64,000 nucleotides of DNA from Paraburkholderia flava (GTDB lineage: Bacteria; Pseudomonadota; Gammaproteobacteria; Burkholderiales; Burkholderiaceae), in NCBI RefSeq assembly GCF_004359985.1, contig NZ_SMRO01000002.1, positions 1,499,135 to 1,563,134 of the forward strand, written 5' to 3'. Positions 37,079-46,888 of this stretch are shown in pieces. Within the stretch, counting starts at the first letter, position 1, and each line of letters starts with the position of its first letter. Both the position numbers and the translations under genes were made by a program. The notes under the pieces are model-generated. The model saw only the letters and a program-made list of their open reading frames with translations. It was not told the origin of the DNA and did not search any database.

Positions 37079-38729
37079 TAAAACCACCGTTGGCGAACTG
37101 ATCGCCGCCTTTCTCGAGCAGTGCGGCGTCAAAACCGCATTCGGCGTGATCTCGATCCACAACATGCCGATCCTCGACGCGATCCACCAGCGCGGCGCGA
37201 TCCGTTACGTCGGTGCGCGCGGCGAAGCCGGCGCGGTGAACATGGCCGACGGACTCGCGCGCGTGTCGGGCGGGCTCGGCGTCGCATTCACCAGCACCGG
37301 CACCGCAGCGGGCAACGCAGCGGGCGCGATGGTCGAAGCGCTGACTGCAGGTACCGCGCTGCTGCACATCACCGGTCAGATCGAAACCGAATATCTCGAT
37401 CAGGATCTCGCGTATATCCACGAGGCGCCGGATCAACTGTCGATGCTCGCGTCGATCTCGAAGGCCGCGTATCGCGTGCGCTCGGTCGAAACCGCGCTGC
37501 CGACGATCCGCGAAGCCGTGCGCGTCGCGCAAACGGCGCCGAGCGGTCCGGTCAGCGTCGAGATTCCGATCGACATTCAGGCCGCCGAAATCGAATGGCC
37601 CGCCCATCTGGCCGCGCCGCATCTGACCACGCTCACGCATAGCAGCGCGCACGTCGCGCAGCTCGCCGACGCGCTCGCGAACACGAAGCGTCCGTTGCTG
37701 TGGCTCGGCGGCGGCACGCGGCATGCGCGCAGCGCGGTCGAACGTCTGGTCGCACTCGGCTTCGGTGTCGTCACCAGCGTGCAGGGACGCGGCGTGTTGC
37801 CGGAAGATCATCCGGCGACGCTCGGCGCGTTCAACGTGCACGCATCGGTCGAAGCGTTCTACACGACCTGCGACGCGATGCTCGTGGTCGGTTCGCGGCT
37901 GCGCGGCAACGAAACGCTGAAATACAAACTCGGCCTTCCGCGCCCGCTGTACCGGATCGACGCCGACGCGCTCGCCGACAACCGCGGCTATCGCAACGAG
38001 ATGTTCGTGCACGGCGACGCCGCAGCGGTACTCGACGAACTCGCGACGCTGCTCGAAGGCCGCATCAAGGTGGACCCGTCTTTCGCCGCCGATCTGGCCG
38101 CCGCGCGCGACAGCGCGATCGCCGACGTCGGCAAGGGGCTCGGACCGTACAAGCGTCTCGTCGACGCGTTGCAGCAGGCCGTCGGCCGCGACTACAACTG
38201 GGTCCGCGACGTGACGATTTCGAACAGCACGTGGGGCAATCGCCTGCTGAAGATTTTCACGCCGCGCGCGGGCGTTCACGCACTGGGCGGCGGCATCGGC
38301 CAGGGGATGCAGATGGGGATCGGCGCGGCGCTCGCGGGCAACGCGGCGAAGACCGTGTGCCTCGTCGGCGACGGCGGATTGATGGTGAATGTCGGCGAAC
38401 TCGCGACGGCCGTGCAGGAAAACGCCAACGTGATGATCGTGCTGATGAACGATCAATGCTACGGCGTGATCCGCAACATTCAGGATGCGCAGTACGGCGG
38501 CCGGCGTTGCTACGTCGATCTGCATCAACCGGATTTCGCGCAGTTCTGCGACAGCCTGAAACTCACGCACTACCGGATCACGTCGCTCGATCGGGCCGGT
38601 GACATCATCCGCGAAGGGCTTGCGAAGACGGGGCCCGTGCTGGTCGAAGTGGACATGCTGTCGGTCGGCCAGTTCGCGACCGCGTTCGCGGGGCCGCCGG
38701 TCAAGAAGCAGGAGCCGGAACATGCTTGA
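37071..38729 (+). CDS. Thiamine-diphosphate-dependent enzyme (acetolactate synthase-like)
   Basis: The 552-residue protein has the three-domain layout of ThDP decarboxylases and ligases. The N-terminal PYR domain carries [18 protein letters not shown] (activating Glu), a central domain follows, and the PP domain carries the Mg/ThDP motif GDGGLMVN...LMNDQCYG. No branched-chain amino acid genes are nearby. In this cluster it most likely decarboxylates or carboligates a 2-oxo acid from ring cleavage; benzoylformate-decarboxylase-type chemistry is also possible. Confidence 0.87.
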   Translation: MSDKTTVGELIAAFLEQCGVKTAFGVISIHNMPILDAIHQRGAIRYVGARGEAGAVNMADGLARVSGGLGVAFTSTGTAAGNAAGAMVEALTAGTALLHITGQIETEYLDQDLAYIHEAPDQLSMLASISKAAYRVRSVETALPTIREAVRVAQTAPSGPVSVEIPIDIQAAEIEWPAHLAAPHLTTLTHSSAHVAQLADALANTKRPLLWLGGGTRHARSAVERLVALGFGVVTSVQGRGVLPEDHPATLGAFNVHASVEAFYTTCDAMLVVGSRLRGNETLKYKLGLPRPLYRIDADALADNRGYRNEMFVHGDAAAVLDELATLLEGRIKVDPSFAADLAAARDSAIADVGKGLGPYKRLVDALQQAVGRDYNWVRDVTISNSTWGNRLLKIFTPRAGVHALGGGIGQGMQMGIGAALAGNAAKTVCLVGDGGLMVNVGELATAVQENANVMIVLMNDQCYGVIRNIQDAQYGGRRCYVDLHQPDFAQFCDSLKLTHYRITSLDRAGDIIREGLAKTGPVLVEVDMLSVGQFATAFAGPPVKKQEPEHA

Positions 38730-39588
38730 TGCACGCGATGCTCGCAACGCAGGCGGCGTGGATCGCATCGGCTATGCGGGCCGCCACGCGCCGGTCGACG
38801 TCGCGATGATCGGCTTCGGCGCGATCGGTCAGGCGGTGTATCGCTCGGTCGTCGCCGATCCGCAGGTGCATGTGTCGCACGTGATCGTTCCCGAGCAGCA
38901 GACGGCTGCGGTGCGCGACGTGGTGGGCGCGTCGGTCGACGTTGTGTCGTCGGTCGCGGCGCTCAGCAGCAAGCCGCAGTTCGCGCTCGAATGCGCGGGA
39001 CACAGCGCGCTCGTCGATCACGTCGTGCCGTTGCTGAGAGCGGGCACCGATTGCGCGGTCGCGTCGATCGGCGCGCTGTCGGACATGCTGTTGCTCGACG
39101 CGCTGTCTGCTGCCGCCGACGAAGGCGACGCGACGCTGACGCTGCTGTCCGGCGCCATCGGCGGCGTCGATGCGCTGGCCGCCGCGAAGCTCGGCGGCCT
39201 CGACGAAGTGCTGTACACGGGCCGCAAGCCGCCGACCGGCTGGCTCGGCACGCCGGCTGAACAGGTCTGCAATCTGCACACGCTGACGGCAGAACGCGTG
39301 ATCTTCGAAGGCAGCGCGCGCGAAGCGGCGCGGCTCTATCCGAAGAACGCGAACGTCGCCGCGACGATCGCGCTGGCCGGCCTCGGCCTCGATCACACGA
39401 CAGTCCGCCTGATCGCCGATCCAGGCGTGACGCGCAACGTGCACCGGATCGTCGCGCGCGGCGCGTTCGGCGAAATGTCGCTGGAGATGTGCGGCAAGCC
39501 GCTGCCCGCGAACCCGAAGACGTCCGCGTTGACCGCGTTCAGCGCGATCCGCGCGTTGCGCAATCGCGCGGCGCGTTGCGTGATTTGA
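38722..39588 (+). CDS. Aspartate-dehydrogenase-like oxidoreductase
   Basis: The 288-residue protein has the Rossmann motif [15 protein letters not shown] and the C-terminal [18 protein letters not shown] signature of NadX-type L-aspartate dehydrogenases, which use NAD(P) to make iminoaspartate or aminate oxaloacetate. There are no nadA or nadC genes beside it, so a catabolic role is more likely: aminating or deaminating a pathway intermediate. This hints at a nitrogen-containing substrate. It overlaps the TPP-enzyme stop by 8 bases. Confidence 0.85.
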   Translation: MLDARDARNAGGVDRIGYAGRHAPVDVAMIGFGAIGQAVYRSVVADPQVHVSHVIVPEQQTAAVRDVVGASVDVVSSVAALSSKPQFALECAGHSALVDHVVPLLRAGTDCAVASIGALSDMLLLDALSAAADEGDATLTLLSGAIGGVDALAAAKLGGLDEVLYTGRKPPTGWLGTPAEQVCNLHTLTAERVIFEGSAREAARLYPKNANVAATIALAGLGLDHTTVRLIADPGVTRNVHRIVARGAFGEMSLEMCGKPLPANPKTSALTAFSAIRALRNRAARCVI

Positions 39589-39622
39589 ACCCTCAGAACA
39601 GAAGCGCACCGGAACGACCGAC

Positions 39623-41113
39623 ATGACTCACTTCGATACTTCTCTCGTGCCCACCGGCGATATTTTCATCGGCGGCGAATGGCGGCGCGGGCGCGGCACG
39701 CCGTATAAAAGCCTGTATCCGGCGGATCAGTCGGTCAACCTCGAAATCTCGACGGCCAATGCCGACGATGCGAACGACGCGATCGAAGCCGCCGATATCG
39801 CGTGGCGCAAAAGCGACTGGTCCGGTTTGAAGCCGCATCAGCGTGCGCTGATCCTGTACCGGATCGCCGATCTGATTACCGCGCGTCACGAAGCGCTCGC
39901 GCAACTGCAACGCCGCGACAACGGCAAACCGATCGGCGAAACGCGCGTGCTGGTCGCGAGCGCGGCAAACACGTTCCGCTATTTCGCGGCCTGCCTCGAA
40001 ACGCTCGACGACGACGTCACGCCATCGCGCGGCGACTATCTGACGATGAGTCTTCACGAACCGATCGGCGTGGTCGCGGCCATCGTCCCGTGGAATTCGC
40101 CGATCGCGTCCGATGCGCAGAAGCTCGCGCCCGCGCTCGCCGCCGGCAACGCAGTCGTGCTGAAACCCGCCGAAGTGACGCCGCTGATCTCGCTCGCGCT
40201 CGCACGCATCTGCGAGGAAGCGGGCGTACCGAAGGGCGTCGTCAGCGTGCTGCCGGGCAAGGGCTCGGTGATCGGCGACGTGCTGGTGCGTCACCCGCTC
40301 GTGAAGAAAGTGTCATTCACCGGCGGCACCGAAGTCGGTCGCGGTATCGCGCGCATCGCCGCCGACAAGCTGATGCCCGTGTCGCTCGAACTGGGCGGCA
40401 AGTCGCCGACCATCGTGTTCGACGACGCCGATCTCGATCACGCGGTGAACGGCGTGCTGTACGGCATTTTCAGTTCGTCGGGCGAGGCGTGTATCGCGGG
40501 CTCGCGGCTGTTCGTGCAGCGCTCGATCTACGACGCGTTCGTCAAGCGTCTCGCCGAAGGTGCACGCAAGTTGCGCGTCGGCGATCCGTCGCGTGCCGAT
40601 ACGCAGATGGGGCCGCTGATTACCGCCGCCCACCGCGAGTCGGTCGAGCGTTATGTCGCGCTCGGGCTGGAAGAGGGCGGACGCCTCGTGTGCGGCGGCG
40701 AACGTCCGGTGGGCGATGGCCGCGAAGACGGCAACTACTACCAGCCGACGATTCTCGAAGGCCTGTCGAACGACGCGCGCATCTGCCAGGAAGAAATCTT
40801 CGGGCCGGTGCTGGTCGCGATGCCGTTCGACGACGAAGCATCGTTGATCGAGCAAGCCAACGACAGCGTGTTCGGCCTCGCGGCCGGCATCTGGACGCGC
40901 GACTACAAGCGCGCGTACCGGATCGCTCGTGCACTCGAAGCGGGCACCGTGTGGATCAACACGTACAAGCTGTTTTCGATCTCGACGCCGTTCAGCGGCT
41001 GGAAAGAGAGCGGCATGGGCCGCGAGAAAGGCCGGCTCGGCATCCGCGAATACATGCAGCAGAAGAGCCTCTACTGGGGCTTGAACGACGCGCCGCTCGC
41101 GTGGGCGAACTGA
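39623..41113 (+). CDS. NAD(P)-dependent aldehyde dehydrogenase
   Basis: The 496-residue ALDH is complete: PWNSPIASDAQKLAPALAAG, FTGGTEVGRGIA (cofactor), SLELGGKSPTIVFDDADLD (general-base Glu) and GEACIAGSRLFVQ (nucleophilic Cys), with NTYKLFSISTPFSGWKESGM near the end. In the cluster it would oxidise a semialdehyde, for example a hydroxymuconate-semialdehyde-type fission product. It is followed by the extradiol dioxygenase 41 bases downstream. Confidence 0.92.
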   Translation: MTHFDTSLVPTGDIFIGGEWRRGRGTPYKSLYPADQSVNLEISTANADDANDAIEAADIAWRKSDWSGLKPHQRALILYRIADLITARHEALAQLQRRDNGKPIGETRVLVASAANTFRYFAACLETLDDDVTPSRGDYLTMSLHEPIGVVAAIVPWNSPIASDAQKLAPALAAGNAVVLKPAEVTPLISLALARICEEAGVPKGVVSVLPGKGSVIGDVLVRHPLVKKVSFTGGTEVGRGIARIAADKLMPVSLELGGKSPTIVFDDADLDHAVNGVLYGIFSSSGEACIAGSRLFVQRSIYDAFVKRLAEGARKLRVGDPSRADTQMGPLITAAHRESVERYVALGLEEGGRLVCGGERPVGDGREDGNYYQPTILEGLSNDARICQEEIFGPVLVAMPFDDEASLIEQANDSVFGLAAGIWTRDYKRAYRIARALEAGTVWINTYKLFSISTPFSGWKESGMGREKGRLGIREYMQQKSLYWGLNDAPLAWAN

Positions 41114-41154
41114 ACCCATCACATACGCGGCAGACAGGACATCAGAGGCAGGAC

Positions 41155-42120
41155 ATGACGATTCTCGGCATTGAACAGATTACCTACGGCGTGACGGATC
41201 TCGCCACCTGTCGACGCTTTTTCGCCGACTGGGGCTTGAAGGAAACCGCGCACGACGAAACCCATGCGCGCTTCGAAACGCTGAACGGCTGCACGATCCT
41301 CGCTGTCGATGCGAACGATCCGTCGCTGCCGCCCGCGTTCGAAGCGGGGCCGACGTTGCGCGAAGTGACGTGGGGCGTCGCGACGCGCGCCGAACTCGAC
41401 GCGTTGCGCGGCCGCTTCGCCGGTCAACCGGGGCACTTCGAAACCGATGCAGCGGTGGGATGCATCGACCCGAACGGGATGGCGATTCGCATCGAGGTCA
41501 CGCGCAAACGCGCGCTCGATGTGCATGGCTCGCCGTCGAACGTGTGGGGGCAGACGCTGCGCGTCGACCGGCCGTCGCCGATCTACGAACGCGCGGAACC
41601 GGTCGAAGTGGGGCACGTCGTGTTCTTCACGAACTGCCTCGCGGAACAGGAAAAGTTCTATCAGGAACTGCTCGGCTTCGAGATGTCGGATCGCTATCCG
41701 GAACGCGGCGCGTTCATGCGTTGCGCGCCGCACGGCGGCCACCACGACATCTTTCTGCTCGCGCTGCCCGGCGGCAAGCGCGGTCTGAATCACGTCGCGT
41801 TCACCGTGCGCGATATCCACGAAGTGTTCGGCGGCGGCATGCACATCAGCCGGTGTGGTTGGGACACGCAGCTTGGGCCGGGACGTCATCCGGTGTCGTC
41901 CGCGTACTTCTGGTACTTCCAGAATCCGGCGGGCGGTCTGATCGAGTACTACGCGGACGAAGACCAGTTGACGCCCGACTGGCAGCCGCGCGATTTCGAA
42001 CCGGGTCCGACGGTGTTCGCCGAGTGGGCGATCGACGGCGGTATCGACGGCAATACGCGTCGACAAAAGAACGCGAAGGCGCCGGAGGGCAAGTTCATGA
42101 CGGAGCGGAAAAATGACTGA
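41155..42120 (+). CDS. VOC-family extradiol-type dioxygenase
   Basis: The 321-residue protein has two glyoxalase/VOC modules (about residues 3-120 and 140-280), as in type I extradiol dioxygenases. The likely 2-His-1-Glu iron site is visible in the second module: GHVVFFTN, LNHVAFTVRD and GGLIEYYAD. It would open a catechol-like ring next to the hydroxyls. RBS-like AGAGGCAGGA precedes ATG 41155. It overlaps the reductase gene by 8 bases. Confidence 0.88.
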   Translation: MTILGIEQITYGVTDLATCRRFFADWGLKETAHDETHARFETLNGCTILAVDANDPSLPPAFEAGPTLREVTWGVATRAELDALRGRFAGQPGHFETDAAVGCIDPNGMAIRIEVTRKRALDVHGSPSNVWGQTLRVDRPSPIYERAEPVEVGHVVFFTNCLAEQEKFYQELLGFEMSDRYPERGAFMRCAPHGGHHDIFLLALPGGKRGLNHVAFTVRDIHEVFGGGMHISRCGWDTQLGPGRHPVSSAYFWYFQNPAGGLIEYYADEDQLTPDWQPRDFEPGPTVFAEWAIDGGIDGNTRRQKNAKAPEGKFMTERKND

Positions 42121-43360
42121 CGCGGCCACGCTCGATACACCCCACGTGCCGAAGACGATCGTCGTGATCGGCGGCGGCCAGGCGGCGGGCTGGGTCGTGA
42201 AGACGTTGCGCAAGGAGGGCTTCGACGGTCGCCTCGTGATGATCGCCGACGAGATTCATCTGCCGTACGAACGTCCGCCGCTGTCGAAAGCGGTGCTTGC
42301 GGGCGAAGCGGATATCGACACCGTCCGCCTCGTGAAGCCGGACGATTTCGCCGCGCTGAACGTCGACGCATGGCAGCCGGATTGCGCGACGTCGATCGAT
42401 CGCGAGCAGCGCGTCGTGCGCACACGCTCGGGCCGCGAAGTGCAGTACGACCGGCTCGTGATCGCGACCGGCGGCGCAGCGCGTCGCTTGCCCGATGCGT
42501 TGGTGAAGACGTCGCACGTCGCTTACCTGCGCACGCTCGACGAAGCCGTCGCGCTCGGCGAGCGCCTGCACGGCAGCCAGCGCGTGCTGGTGATCGGCGG
42601 CGGCTGGATCGGTCTCGAAGTCGCGGCGACCGCGCGCAAGCTCGGCGTCGATGCGACCGTGGTCGAAGGGGCGCCGCGTCTGTGCGCGCGCTCGTTGCCG
42701 CCGCTTGTGTCCGATTTCCTGCTGCAATTGCATCGCGAGAACGGTGTCGACGTGCGGCTAAATGCAGCGCTGGTGTCGCTCGACGATCAACCGGGCGTCA
42801 ACGCGGGCATTCGCGCGACGTTCGCCGACGGCACGACGCTCGACGCCGATTTCGCCGTTGCCGGCATCGGCCTCGCGCCGCATACGGCGCTGGCCGAGGC
42901 GGCCGGCCTTCCGGTCGCGGACGGCATCGTCGTCGATCACTTCGGCGCGACTGCCGACCCGCGCATCTACGCGTGCGGCGACGTCGCGAATCATCCGAGC
43001 GCGTGGCTCAAGCGCCGCGTGCGGCTCGAATCGTGGGCGAACGCGCAGAACCAGGCGATCGCCGTCGCCAAAGCGCTGCTCGGCGCGAGCGAACCATATG
43101 CGGAGATTCCGTGGTTCTGGTCCGATCAGTACGACGTGAACCTGCAGATGCTCGGCGACATTCCCGCCGACGCTCAGCTCGCCGTGCGCGGCGACCTCGC
43201 GGGCAAACGCGCGACGCTGTTCCACCTCGAAGACAACGCGATTCGCGGCGTGATCGCGATCAATACCGCGCGCGATCTGAAGCTCGCGCGCAAGTGGATG
43301 AACCAGGGCCGAACCATCGACCTGGCCACCCTGACCGACGCCAGTACGGCGCTTGCCTAA
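42113..43360 (+). CDS. FAD-dependent ferredoxin reductase
   Basis: The 415-residue reductase belongs to the rhodocoxin/putidaredoxin-reductase type. It has the FAD motif IVVIGGGQAAGWVVKTLR with PYERPPLSKAVLAG, the NAD motif VLVIGGGWIGLEVAATARKL, and the FAD-tail motif IYACGDVANHP. It would reduce the Rieske ferredoxin encoded at 31,313, completing a three-component oxygenase. It starts inside the last codons of the dioxygenase gene. Confidence 0.93.
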   Translation: MTDAATLDTPHVPKTIVVIGGGQAAGWVVKTLRKEGFDGRLVMIADEIHLPYERPPLSKAVLAGEADIDTVRLVKPDDFAALNVDAWQPDCATSIDREQRVVRTRSGREVQYDRLVIATGGAARRLPDALVKTSHVAYLRTLDEAVALGERLHGSQRVLVIGGGWIGLEVAATARKLGVDATVVEGAPRLCARSLPPLVSDFLLQLHRENGVDVRLNAALVSLDDQPGVNAGIRATFADGTTLDADFAVAGIGLAPHTALAEAAGLPVADGIVVDHFGATADPRIYACGDVANHPSAWLKRRVRLESWANAQNQAIAVAKALLGASEPYAEIPWFWSDQYDVNLQMLGDIPADAQLAVRGDLAGKRATLFHLEDNAIRGVIAINTARDLKLARKWMNQGRTIDLATLTDASTALA

Positions 43361-43385
43361 CCCCATTCACGGACGGCACCACGGC

Positions 43386-44789
43386 ATGAGAACCATCGAT
43401 AACACAATAGGGGACCGCAGCAGCGCCGGAGTGTCCGGCCCTGTGACGAGAGGCTCGATCATCGCGCGCCTCGAGCGGATGCCGCGCAATGCGTTGCAGG
43501 TGCGCGCACGGATCCTGATCGGCCTCGCGACGTTCTTCGACGGCTTCGACGTGATCGCGATCGCGGCCACGTTGCCGTTGCTGATCGCGAAGTGGCATTT
43601 GACGCCTTGGGAGATCGGCTTCCTGATCGCGTCCGGTTCGATCGGGCAACTCGTCGGCGCATTCGTGTTCCCGTGGTACGCGGAACGCGGCGGCCGCGTG
43701 CGGGCGATCGCGCTGAGTTCGGGGATCATCGGTCTGACGAGCATCGCGTGCGGATTCGCGCCGACGTTTGCGGTGTTCGTCGCGTTGCGTGTGCTGCAGG
43801 GGTTGGGGCTCGGTGGAGAATTGCCGGTGGCCGCGACCTACATCAACGAGATCAGCCGCGCGCATGGCCGCGGGCGTTTCGTGCTGTTGTACGAGATCGT
43901 GTTTCCGGTCGGCCTGTTGGCATCGAACGCGCTGGGCGCGTGGATCGTGCCGCGTTTCGGCTGGCAGGCGATGTATTTCATCGGCGGCATGCCGTTGATT
44001 CTGTTCTTCGTGTTGCGTCGACTGGTGCCGGAGTCGCCGCGCTGGCTCGCCGAACGCGAACGGATGGCCGATGCCGATGTTGCCGTGAGCGCATTCGAGC
44101 GCTCGTCGAAGCAACCGCTTGCGCCGGTCACGCAGGCCGCCGAATTCGACGCGATGGCGAACCGGCATCCGAAGCGCCGGATGGCCGACCTGTTCGGGCC
44201 GGCGTATCTGAAGCGGACGATGGCAGTCGCGATGCTGTGGATCACCTGCGGCTTCATTCAGTACGGCCTGTCGACCTGGCTGCCGACCATTTACCGGACC
44301 GTCTATCACGCGCCGTTGCAGCTCGCGCTGAATCTGGCGGTAGCGGCTTCTGTGCTCGGCGTGGTCGGTTCGCTGACCTGCGCGTTGCTTGTCGACAAGG
44401 TCGGACGCAAGCCGATCATCAATCTGTCGTTCGTGCTGTGCGCGTTGTCGTTGCTGCTGGCGGGCGTGTTCCACGATGCGTCGGTTTATGTGGTCGCGAC
44501 GTGCTGCGCGTTCTCGCTCGGCTTTCTCGCCTGCGGCTTCATCACCGCGTATGTGTACACGCCGGAACTGTACCCGACGAGTATCCGCGCGATGGGCTGC
44601 GGTGTCGGCGGGGCGTGGCTGAAAGTCGCGGCGATCTTCGCGCCGGCGATCGTGTCGAAGACGATGATCGGTGGGCATCTCGATATCGCGTTTTATATTC
44701 TCGCGGCGGTGCCGTTTCTTGCGGCGATCGCGGTGCATTTTCTTGGGATCGAGACGAAGGGGAAGGTGTTGGAGCAGCTTGAGGCTTGA
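43386..44789 (+). CDS. MFS transporter, aromatic acid:H+ symporter type
   Basis: The 467-residue protein has 12 membrane segments and motifs of the aromatic-acid/H+ symporter group: FFDGFDVIAIAATLPLL in TM1, RVLQGLGLGGELPVAATY, PESPRWLAERERM and TPELYPTSIRAMGCG. It probably imports the substrate of the pathway. ATG 43386 lies 25 bases after the reductase stop; it is the last intact gene of the run. The decayed allA end follows 28 bases after its stop. Confidence 0.9.
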   Translation: MRTIDNTIGDRSSAGVSGPVTRGSIIARLERMPRNALQVRARILIGLATFFDGFDVIAIAATLPLLIAKWHLTPWEIGFLIASGSIGQLVGAFVFPWYAERGGRVRAIALSSGIIGLTSIACGFAPTFAVFVALRVLQGLGLGGELPVAATYINEISRAHGRGRFVLLYEIVFPVGLLASNALGAWIVPRFGWQAMYFIGGMPLILFFVLRRLVPESPRWLAERERMADADVAVSAFERSSKQPLAPVTQAAEFDAMANRHPKRRMADLFGPAYLKRTMAVAMLWITCGFIQYGLSTWLPTIYRTVYHAPLQLALNLAVAASVLGVVGSLTCALLVDKVGRKPIINLSFVLCALSLLLAGVFHDASVYVVATCCAFSLGFLACGFITAYVYTPELYPTSIRAMGCGVGGAWLKVAAIFAPAIVSKTMIGGHLDIAFYILAAVPFLAAIAVHFLGIETKGKVLEQLEA

Positions 44790-44817
44790 GGGTGTTGGGT
44801 AAGTTGGTTCGTCGTTG

Positions 44818-44865
44818 CGTGAGTCGCTCTGGTTGACGGAGGATGTGTTGCGGGTCGTTAGTGAG
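44818..44865 (+). pseudogene. Remnant of a second allA 3' end
   Basis: The frame reads RESLWLTEDVLRVVSEW, matching [16 protein letters not shown] at the end of AllA (28,577-28,627); the DNA is about three-quarters identical over 51 bases. Nothing else of allA is present upstream, where the MFS gene ends. The matching terminator type 36 bases further on shows that the homology covers the gene end plus its terminator. Confidence 0.72.
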
Positions 44866-44900
44866 TGGGTTGTTGTTGAGCAGCCTGAGCGTGGAATCGG

Positions 44901-44937
44901 AAACGCCTGTCGAAAATGCGACGGGCGTTTTGTTTTT
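44901..44937 (+). terminator. Rho-independent terminator after the catabolic run
   Basis: AAACGCCTGTCG and CGACGGGCGTTT form a strong hairpin with an AAAATG loop, followed by TTTTGTTTTT. Sequence and structure closely resemble the allA terminator at 28,678-28,709. Confidence 0.8.
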
Positions 44938-45063
44938 GGAGAGTCGAAAAGACGGGTGAGGGCGCTAATGCATGATGATACGCCTGACGTACCGGGATAT
45001 CAGGTGGCCTAAATCCCGCTCGCTTTTTGCCGTTATCCTGTCGGGATAATAATGGGATTAACG

Positions 45064-46500
45064 ATGAAGATTCGCACGCTAACGGCGATTGTGTTCTGCC
45101 TGCTCGCATACTCGACTACACCCTCTGCAGAAACACGTCCCTCGGGCTACGCTTTTGCAACCGCTCCCACTCCGGCCGTTACCCTACCTCCAACTGTAGT
45201 CGACAGTATGGTGAAGGCGATGGGCCTTGAGCCGGACAGCGAGGCCGGACGTGTCGCAACGCGGTGGTTCAAGCATGCATTTAGCGACCCGGACCTGCGG
45301 GAGCCGCTGCGCTCCCTACTGGAAAGCAAAACGACACCCACATCGGATACATCGAGATTTCCGTTGGGCATGTCGTTTTCAGCGGATCAGCGCGTACATT
45401 TCATCCGGTCTGTCCTGCACTTTCTTTCCAGTTTGACTTCCCGGCAGTGCGCAACTTTTTCGAAGGGCCAAGGTTATACGACAAAAGCGATATCGCAACT
45501 GTCCCCCGTACAGCTTGATGAAATGTTCGGTTTGATTGAGTGGACACTCAAGACGAGCGTGCAATCTCACACTCAGCATGAGTCTTATACGACCGAGCAA
45601 CTGCTTGACGCAGATAACGCCGTGGAGATGCACGCAGAGGCGGCTGTCGCAAAGCAACATTCGATTGAACCGGCGTTATTGCAAGATCCCCCCGCACTAT
45701 TGGCGAGCCGCCACGCGTGTGGGGTCGTCACCACGATGCTGAAGACCCTGTTGCAAACTGCGGAGCCGACACGAAGCATTGCAACATGGGACTTGTTGTC
45801 GTCGCCATGGGCGGGATTTATCTTCCAGCATCTGTTGCGGAACCCCGACCAATACATCGATCAGCACTTCGACGTGTCCGCGCTACCGCCGCATCTGGTT
45901 GAGCATCTGCCTGCCGCAGGTTCGCGGCCGCTGGGTTACAAGCGTATCGTTGTCGACGCAGATTGGGAAAACCGCTCCACCCCGAGCGTTAACGGCCGAT
46001 ACCAGAAGACGTACTGGAATTTGCACGATACCGGTGTGGTAGCGACGGCTTCCCGCGGGCTGGACGATGCAGGGAATCCCACGTCCGGAAGTTTTGCTAC
46101 CGAGTATGGAGAGTTTGCCTTAACGGACCAAACCATCGGTTCGGGTTACCGGGTTGTCCCTCCGAGCCGATTTCCCAGCTCCGACTATCCGACGCTCGAC
46201 GGGGGTGGCCCAATACCTCAGCCCAATTCGAAATACCGGGAACCCGTGCCTCAGCCGTCGCGGGAACGGCTGCGTGAGATTCGTTGCGAGACCTTCGAAA
46301 AGTACCCGGCTTCTACTATCGAAAAGGATCTGACCGGCGATGCCGTCGATGTCAGCTGCCAGGCCATATGGGACAAGGGTGTGAAGTACGAGTCACGCGA
46401 CTCGTATCTGTACGACTACAACATATCGATAAGACGGTTTGAAATCGACTCCGACGGTTTGAGCGTATTGCGCATTCGCAATATCACAGTAACGCGTTAG
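45064..46500 (+). CDS. Secreted protein of unknown function
   Basis: I do not recognise this 478-residue protein. It has a clear signal peptide (MKIRTLTAIVFCLLAYSTTPSAE) and no later membrane segment. It shows a mixed helical region up to about residue 270, and a C-terminal part with a Tyr-rich segment (YESRDSYLYDYN) and few cysteines. GC content is lower than in the flanking operons, suggesting later acquisition. ATG 45064 fits the signal peptide; an ATG 12 bases upstream is in frame. It stands alone between two terminators or intergenic gaps. Confidence 0.65.
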   Translation: MKIRTLTAIVFCLLAYSTTPSAETRPSGYAFATAPTPAVTLPPTVVDSMVKAMGLEPDSEAGRVATRWFKHAFSDPDLREPLRSLLESKTTPTSDTSRFPLGMSFSADQRVHFIRSVLHFLSSLTSRQCATFSKGQGYTTKAISQLSPVQLDEMFGLIEWTLKTSVQSHTQHESYTTEQLLDADNAVEMHAEAAVAKQHSIEPALLQDPPALLASRHACGVVTTMLKTLLQTAEPTRSIATWDLLSSPWAGFIFQHLLRNPDQYIDQHFDVSALPPHLVEHLPAAGSRPLGYKRIVVDADWENRSTPSVNGRYQKTYWNLHDTGVVATASRGLDDAGNPTSGSFATEYGEFALTDQTIGSGYRVVPPSRFPSSDYPTLDGGGPIPQPNSKYREPVPQPSRERLREIRCETFEKYPASTIEKDLTGDAVDVSCQAIWDKGVKYESRDSYLYDYNISIRRFEIDSDGLSVLRIRNITVTR

Positions 46501-46888
46501 GTTCAGTCGACTGCACGCACTCTGCCAAGCTGATCGTTACTGACTGCCGGGATTAGCCACACGTTCTAACACGTCGGATGCCGATCATCGGCTCCGATTC
46601 CACCATCACCGATTCGCCGGCTTCCGTCGAGTCTCCATTTCTCTAGCAGTCCTCTTCCTTCCGCACCTGGCCGCGAGACTGCGCGGCCGATCTTTCTCGG
46701 ATCACTTTTCGAGATGAAAGCTTGAAGCCCATTCCGTTCGAACAAAAAAATTTGCTCAACACGCGACGGATTCCCGTTGCTCGCTCCGTATAAGAAAACG
46801 ACAACCCCTGGTTCAGCCAGGCGATTTCGTTGATTCCGGCGTCGGTGATTACGCATGTCCGGATCACGCAACCAGCGCTTACCCAACC
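46501..46888. other. Intergenic, possible unrecognised gene remnant
   Basis: A minus-strand frame (46,566-47,009) is coding-like in its middle (for example VEQIFLFERNGLQAF). A second frame reads VITDAGINEIAWLNQGLSFS just before it, as if one gene had shifted frame near 46,780. I cannot match it to a family, and it runs into the 5' end of the NHL-repeat gene, so it is left unassigned. Confidence 0.35.

Noticed and set aside
37008..38768. A 586-codon minus-strand open frame opposite the TPP enzyme gene
   Set aside because: It is a His/Arg-rich shadow of a well-recognised ThDP enzyme and lacks a ribosome-binding site and homology.
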